DNA from: Bacteroidaceae bacterium
GTDB lineage: Bacteria > Bacteroidota > Bacteroidia > Bacteroidales > Bacteroidaceae
Direction of reading: 5' to 3'
Assembly (NCBI GenBank): GCA_024683455.1
Contig: JAIKYE010000021.1
Span: 1-64,000 of the forward strand
DNA length: 64,000 nt
Shown here: positions 60,992 to 64,000 of the stretch, piece after piece
Numbering within the stretch: position 1 is the stretch's first letter
Layout: every line of letters begins with the position of its first letter
Translations under genes and position numbers: made by a program
Notes under the pieces: model-generated
What the model was told of the DNA's origin: nothing
Database searches by the model: none
The model's input: only the letters and a program-made list of their open reading frames with translations

Positions 60992-62806
60992 CTACTTATT
61001 CGCCCTCTTTCTCTCCAGATGATCCAAAATCACCTTGCGCATACGCATGCTCTTTGGTGTTACCTCTACGTATTCATCCTCCTTGATGTACTCCAGTGCC
61101 TCCTCCAGAGAGAAGATGGTTGCGGGAATGATACGTGCCTTCTCGTCCGTACCACTGGCACGTACGTTGGTCAGCTGCTTAGCCTTGCATACATTTATCA
61201 CGATATCGTTGTCATGGACATGCTCGCCAACCACCTGACCGGCATATACCTGATCCTGAGGTTCTATGAAGAACTTACCTCTGTCCTGAAGGTGGTCTAT
61301 AGCGTAGGCATAGGCGTTACCACTCTCCAAGGCAATAAGCGAGCCGTTTACACGACGAGTTATCTCACCCTTGAAGGGTTGGTACTCCTTAAAGCGATGG
61401 GCTATAATAGCTTCACCCTGACTGGCAGTCAACATATTGGTACGCAAACCGATGATGCCACGGCTGGGGATATTGAACTCGATGTTCACACGCTCTCCCT
61501 GGCTCTCCATACTGGTCATTTCACCCTTACGACGGGTAACCATATCTATCATCTTGCTGGCAAACTCCTCGGGAACATTGATGGTCATCTCCTCAATAGG
61601 TTCACACTTTACACCATCAATCTCCTTGTAGATAACCTGTGGCTGACCCACCTGCAACTCGTAGCCCTCACGACGCATAGTCTCAATGAGCACACTCAGA
61701 TGCAGCACACCACGGCCGCTGACAATCCAACGGTCTGTGTAGCCCTCTGGCGTTTCCACCCTCAGCGCCAAGTTCTTCTCCAACTCTTTTGTCAGACGAT
61801 CACCGATATGACGGCTGGTGCAGAATTTTCCTTCCTTGCCGAAGAAAGGTGAGTCGTTGATGGTAAAGAGCATACTCATCGTAGGTTCATCTATGCTGAT
61901 AGGAGGCAATGCTTCGGGGTTCTCATAATCGCAAATGGAGTCTCCAATCTCAAAATGCTCCAAACCGACAATGGCACAGATATCACCACTGGAAACCTCT
62001 GAAGTTTTCTGACGACCCATACCGGTAAATGTATGGAGTTCCTTGATTTTGGTTTTTTCCTTGCTGCCGTCACGATGAACGATGGTAATGTTCATTCCCT
62101 CTTTCAACGTACCGCGATGTACGCGTCCTACAGCGATACGACCTGTATAGTTACTGTAATCCAGACTGGTGATAAGCATCTGAGGAGTTCCCTCCAACAC
62201 CTCGGGAGCAGGAATATACTTCAGGATACTGTCCAGCAGATACGTAATGTTGTCTGTAGGCTTGCTCCAGTCTTCGCCCATCCAGCCCTGTTTGGCAGAA
62301 CCATAGATTACGGGGAAGTCCAACTGGTCTTCTGTAGCATCCAAGTCGCACATCAGGTCAAACACCATCTCATAAACTTCTTCGGGGCGACAATTTGGTT
62401 TATCTACCTTGTTGATAACTACCACAGGCTTCAGACCTATCTGCAACGCCTTCTGCAACACAAAACGAGTCTGAGGCATGGGACCTTCAAAAGCATCCAC
62501 CAACAGCAAGCAGCCGTCAGCCATATTCAGCACGCGCTCTACCTCACCACCAAAGTCGCTATGGCCCGGAGTGTCAATAATGTTTATCTTTGTATTCTTG
62601 TAGTTAATACTAACATTCTTTGAGAGGATGGTGATTCCGCGCTCACGCTCCAACTCGTTGTTATCCAACATCAATTCACCTGTTTGCTGGTTCTCGCGGA
62701 AAAGGTTGCCAGCTAGCAACATCTTGTCCACCAACGTTGTCTTACCATGGTCAACGTGGGCAATGATTGCTATGTTTCTAATACTCTGCATATTTTTTTC
62801 GCTCAT
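60992..62806 (-). CDS. typA: Translational GTPase TypA/BipA
   Basis: 604 residues. GTPase motifs: AHVDHGKTT (G1), RGITI (G2), [14 protein letters not shown] (G3), NKVDK (G4), GSA (G5). EF-G-like domains follow, with the BipA C-terminal region ([61 protein letters not shown]). It is a ribosome-associated GTPase for stress growth and 50S assembly. The promoter TTTG-N19-TAatTTTG (62847-62817) lies so close that Met6 (62791, [17 protein letters not shown]) is a good alternative start. It is probably the first gene of the string reaching gldH. Confidence 0.95.
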   Translation of the reverse strand: MSEKNMQSIRNIAIIAHVDHGKTTLVDKMLLAGNLFRENQQTGELMLDNNELERERGITILSKNVSINYKNTKINIIDTPGHSDFGGEVERVLNMADGCLLLVDAFEGPMPQTRFVLQKALQIGLKPVVVINKVDKPNCRPEEVYEMVFDLMCDLDATEDQLDFPVIYGSAKQGWMGEDWSKPTDNITYLLDSILKYIPAPEVLEGTPQMLITSLDYSNYTGRIAVGRVHRGTLKEGMNITIVHRDGSKEKTKIKELHTFTGMGRQKTSEVSSGDICAIVGLEHFEIGDSICDYENPEALPPISIDEPTMSMLFTINDSPFFGKEGKFCTSRHIGDRLTKELEKNLALRVETPEGYTDRWIVSGRGVLHLSVLIETMRREGYELQVGQPQVIYKEIDGVKCEPIEEMTINVPEEFASKMIDMVTRRKGEMTSMESQGERVNIEFNIPSRGIIGLRTNMLTASQGEAIIAHRFKEYQPFKGEITRRVNGSLIALESGNAYAYAIDHLQDRGKFFIEPQDQVYAGQVVGEHVHDNDIVINVCKAKQLTNVRASGTDEKARIIPATIFSLEEALEYIKEDEYVEVTPKSMRMRKVILDHLERKRANK

Positions 62807-62816
62807 AAATCGGCTG

Positions 62817-62847
62817 CAAAATTACGAATAAGTGAGCGGAATACAAA
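62817..62847 (-). promoter_or_regulatory. Promoter of typA
   Basis: Minus strand: TTTG (62847-62844), 19 bp, TAatTTTG (62824-62817). Transcription should start near 62811. Confidence 0.7.
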
Positions 62848-62902
62848 ATAAATTCATTTATTTTTATTCCAAAACAGGAAAAGCAACGAGCGCCAAAGAG
62901 CT

Positions 62903-62944
62903 AAAGAAAAAGCCCGTCATCCATTATTGTGGACAGCGGGCTTG
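62903..62944 (-). terminator. Terminator of the alkaline phosphatase gene
   Basis: AAGCCCG(T/C) arms at 62910-62923 and 62930-62943, with GTCCA/TGGAT pairing inside. On the minus strand it is followed by TTTTTCTTT. Confidence 0.85.
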
Positions 62945-62968
62945 CAGAATATCGTTCTAAATAACTTC

Positions 62969-64000
62969 TTATTCTACCTTGTATCCGGCAATTTTAGCCA
63001 TACCGGGAGCGATTTCTATGTTGTCGATTCTACCCTGGAAAATCTCTGTTCCAGGACCCACAGCATATACGGGCACATAACCATTAGAGTGACCACCGCT
63101 GGCCCAGCTAATCATAGCCACCTCAGAAAGGATGTGTTTGGTAGTCTGGCAGAGGTCGCCGATGCGCTCTTCCACCTTTTTGTTCTCACCCATAGCATTC
63201 TCTATATCCTTCCAACGGTTCTGCAGACGCTCTTTCTGCTTGTCGGTCAGATCGATACCTGCGCCAAAGCCCATCTGCTCCTTCAGGGTTTTCTCTACCA
63301 AAGTCCATGTAAACTTCTTGGGAGCCTTCTTGTATTCCTGAGTCAGCATCCAATCCAACTCGTTGATGCTCTTACGCTGGTACTTCAGAAGGTCGGTATG
63401 TATCTCATAAGGACCTACGCCCATTACCAAGCCGCCTGTCTCGTGGTCGGCGCTGATAACGATAATGGTTTCGTCGGGATGCTGCTCGTAGAACTCGTAA
63501 GCAACCTTGATAGCCTTATCGAAATCAATCACCTCATTGATACAGTTGCCGATATCGTTGCTATGGCATGCCCAGTCAATCATACCACCCTCAACCTCAA
63601 AGAAGAATCCGTCCGTATTTTTCGATGAAAGGAAATTGATTCCGGCACGTACAATCTGCTCCAATGTCAGATCGTCTTTTGTACGGTCCAATGCGTATGG
63701 AATCTGCTCACTTTCAAGCTTTTCATTTGCCTTATCGCTCTGGAAAAGAAGGAGCTTCTCTGCCTGACGGCCCTTCTTTACATATTCCTTATAACCCTTT
63801 ACAATGGTATAACCAGCTTCCTTAGCCTGCTCATGCAGCGAGGGCTCACCTTCTTTTACGTAAGGACGGTGGAAGTCGGAACCACCGAAGAAATCAAAAC
63901 CGCTCTTGCAGAGATCCTTTCCTATCTCGTAGTACATGTTGCGGTTGGGCTGATGACCGAAGAAAGAGGCTGGTGTTGCATGAGTTACAGCAACACTGGT
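62969..64000 (-). CDS. Alkaline phosphatase, 5' end beyond the window
   Basis: The frame is open to the right edge, so the start lies outside and about 343 residues are visible. Upstream of the first internal Met the frame reads TSVAVTHATPASFFGHQPNRNMYYE, the alkaline-phosphatase motif after the catalytic serine (THATPA). Metal ligands follow in VEGGMIDWACHSND, ISADHETGG and ASGGHSNGYVPVYAVGPGTE. An insertion of about 90 residues lies between the last two, with a Lys-rich helical stretch. It is probably a periplasmic phosphomonoesterase. It fits the phosphate-scavenging genes at 8.6-10.3 kb and 18.8 kb. Confidence 0.93.
   Translation of the reverse strand, partial: TSVAVTHATPASFFGHQPNRNMYYEIGKDLCKSGFDFFGGSDFHRPYVKEGEPSLHEQAKEAGYTIVKGYKEYVKKGRQAEKLLLFQSDKANEKLESEQIPYALDRTKDDLTLEQIVRAGINFLSSKNTDGFFFEVEGGMIDWACHSNDIGNCINEVIDFDKAIKVAYEFYEQHPDETIIVISADHETGGLVMGVGPYEIHTDLLKYQRKSINELDWMLTQEYKKAPKKFTWTLVEKTLKEQMGFGAGIDLTDKQKERLQNRWKDIENAMGENKKVEERIGDLCQTTKHILSEVAMISWASGGHSNGYVPVYAVGPGTEIFQGRIDNIEIAPGMAKIAGYKVE

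Noticed and set aside
61019-61852. A 277-residue plus-strand frame opposite typA
   Set aside because: Antisense shadow of a strongly conserved gene; no promoter, no recognisable domain.
1-64000. Insertion sequences, prophage genes or a CRISPR array
   Set aside because: No transposase, integrase, phage structural gene or regularly spaced repeat was found on reading both strands.

Overview
The window comes from a member of the Bacteroidota, most likely a Prevotella-like member of the Bacteroidales from a gut or rumen. The evidence is: Bacteroidota-type promoters everywhere (TTTG, about 19-20 bp, then TAnnTTTG); many signal-peptide and lipobox-bearing proteins; ECF sigma/FecR signalling; glycoside hydrolases of families 27, 43 and 97; GldH; a TRL lipoprotein; and a short conserved C-terminal tail of the form YNLAGQ-x(n)-KGxYxxxGKKV on several secreted proteins. 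The assignment is inference from gene content; no rRNA is present.

Layout. 1-4.3 kb: end of a secreted protein, a polytopic membrane protein and a CxxCH-bearing beta-propeller lipoprotein. 4.4-6.1 kb: nagB, a small-RNA candidate and a phosphoglycolate-phosphatase-like gene. 6.5-19.6 kb: carbohydrate and phosphate-ester degradation (six-hairpin glycosidase, a 5'-nucleotidase split over two genes, GH27, a glutaminase-like DUF4965 protein with an inserted duplicated jelly roll, GH97, glycerophosphodiesterase), with rplS and tRNA-Leu among them. 19.8-23.9 kb: a secreted calpain-like protease coupled to a sugar-nucleotide-type epimerase, then two small secreted cohesin-like proteins, one ending in a dockerin. 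24-34 kb: cobalamin adenosyltransferase, glyS, an FKBP lipoprotein, GH43, nitroreductase, a NahK-like kinase and a large MG2/plug-like surface protein. 34-44.8 kb: a Dna2-like nuclease-helicase, a patatin/spoU/hydroxyacid-dehydrogenase operon, an AraC regulator and a TRL lipoprotein that share a promoter/operator element, and a VanX-like dipeptidase. 45-49.5 kb: a lipoprotein, tRNA-Met and a GH43-ECF sigma-FecR operon whose FecR carries a GLUG adhesin-like C-terminus. 49.5-56 kb: a single-domain IMP cyclohydrolase followed by the rod-shape operon mreBCD-mrdA-rodA. 56-62.8 kb: a minus-strand housekeeping string typA - Na+/H+ antiporter - metF - holB - ricT-like - gldH. The right edge cuts an alkaline phosphatase.

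How the genes fit together. Three regions take up sugars and phosphate from outside the cytoplasm. The alpha-galactosidase candidates (GH27 and a retaining-type GH97) and two GH43 enzymes fit plant-glycan side-chain removal. NagB, the NahK-like kinase and the epimerase handle amino sugars or sugar nucleotides inside. Housekeeping genes sit in tight, often overlapping operons (TAATG or ATGA junctions). No insertion sequence, phage gene or CRISPR array was seen. The least ordinary items are the FecR-GLUG fusion, the duplicated promoter/operator element, the small RNA near 5.4 kb, the cohesin/dockerin pair and the in-frame short-repeat insertions in coding sequences.
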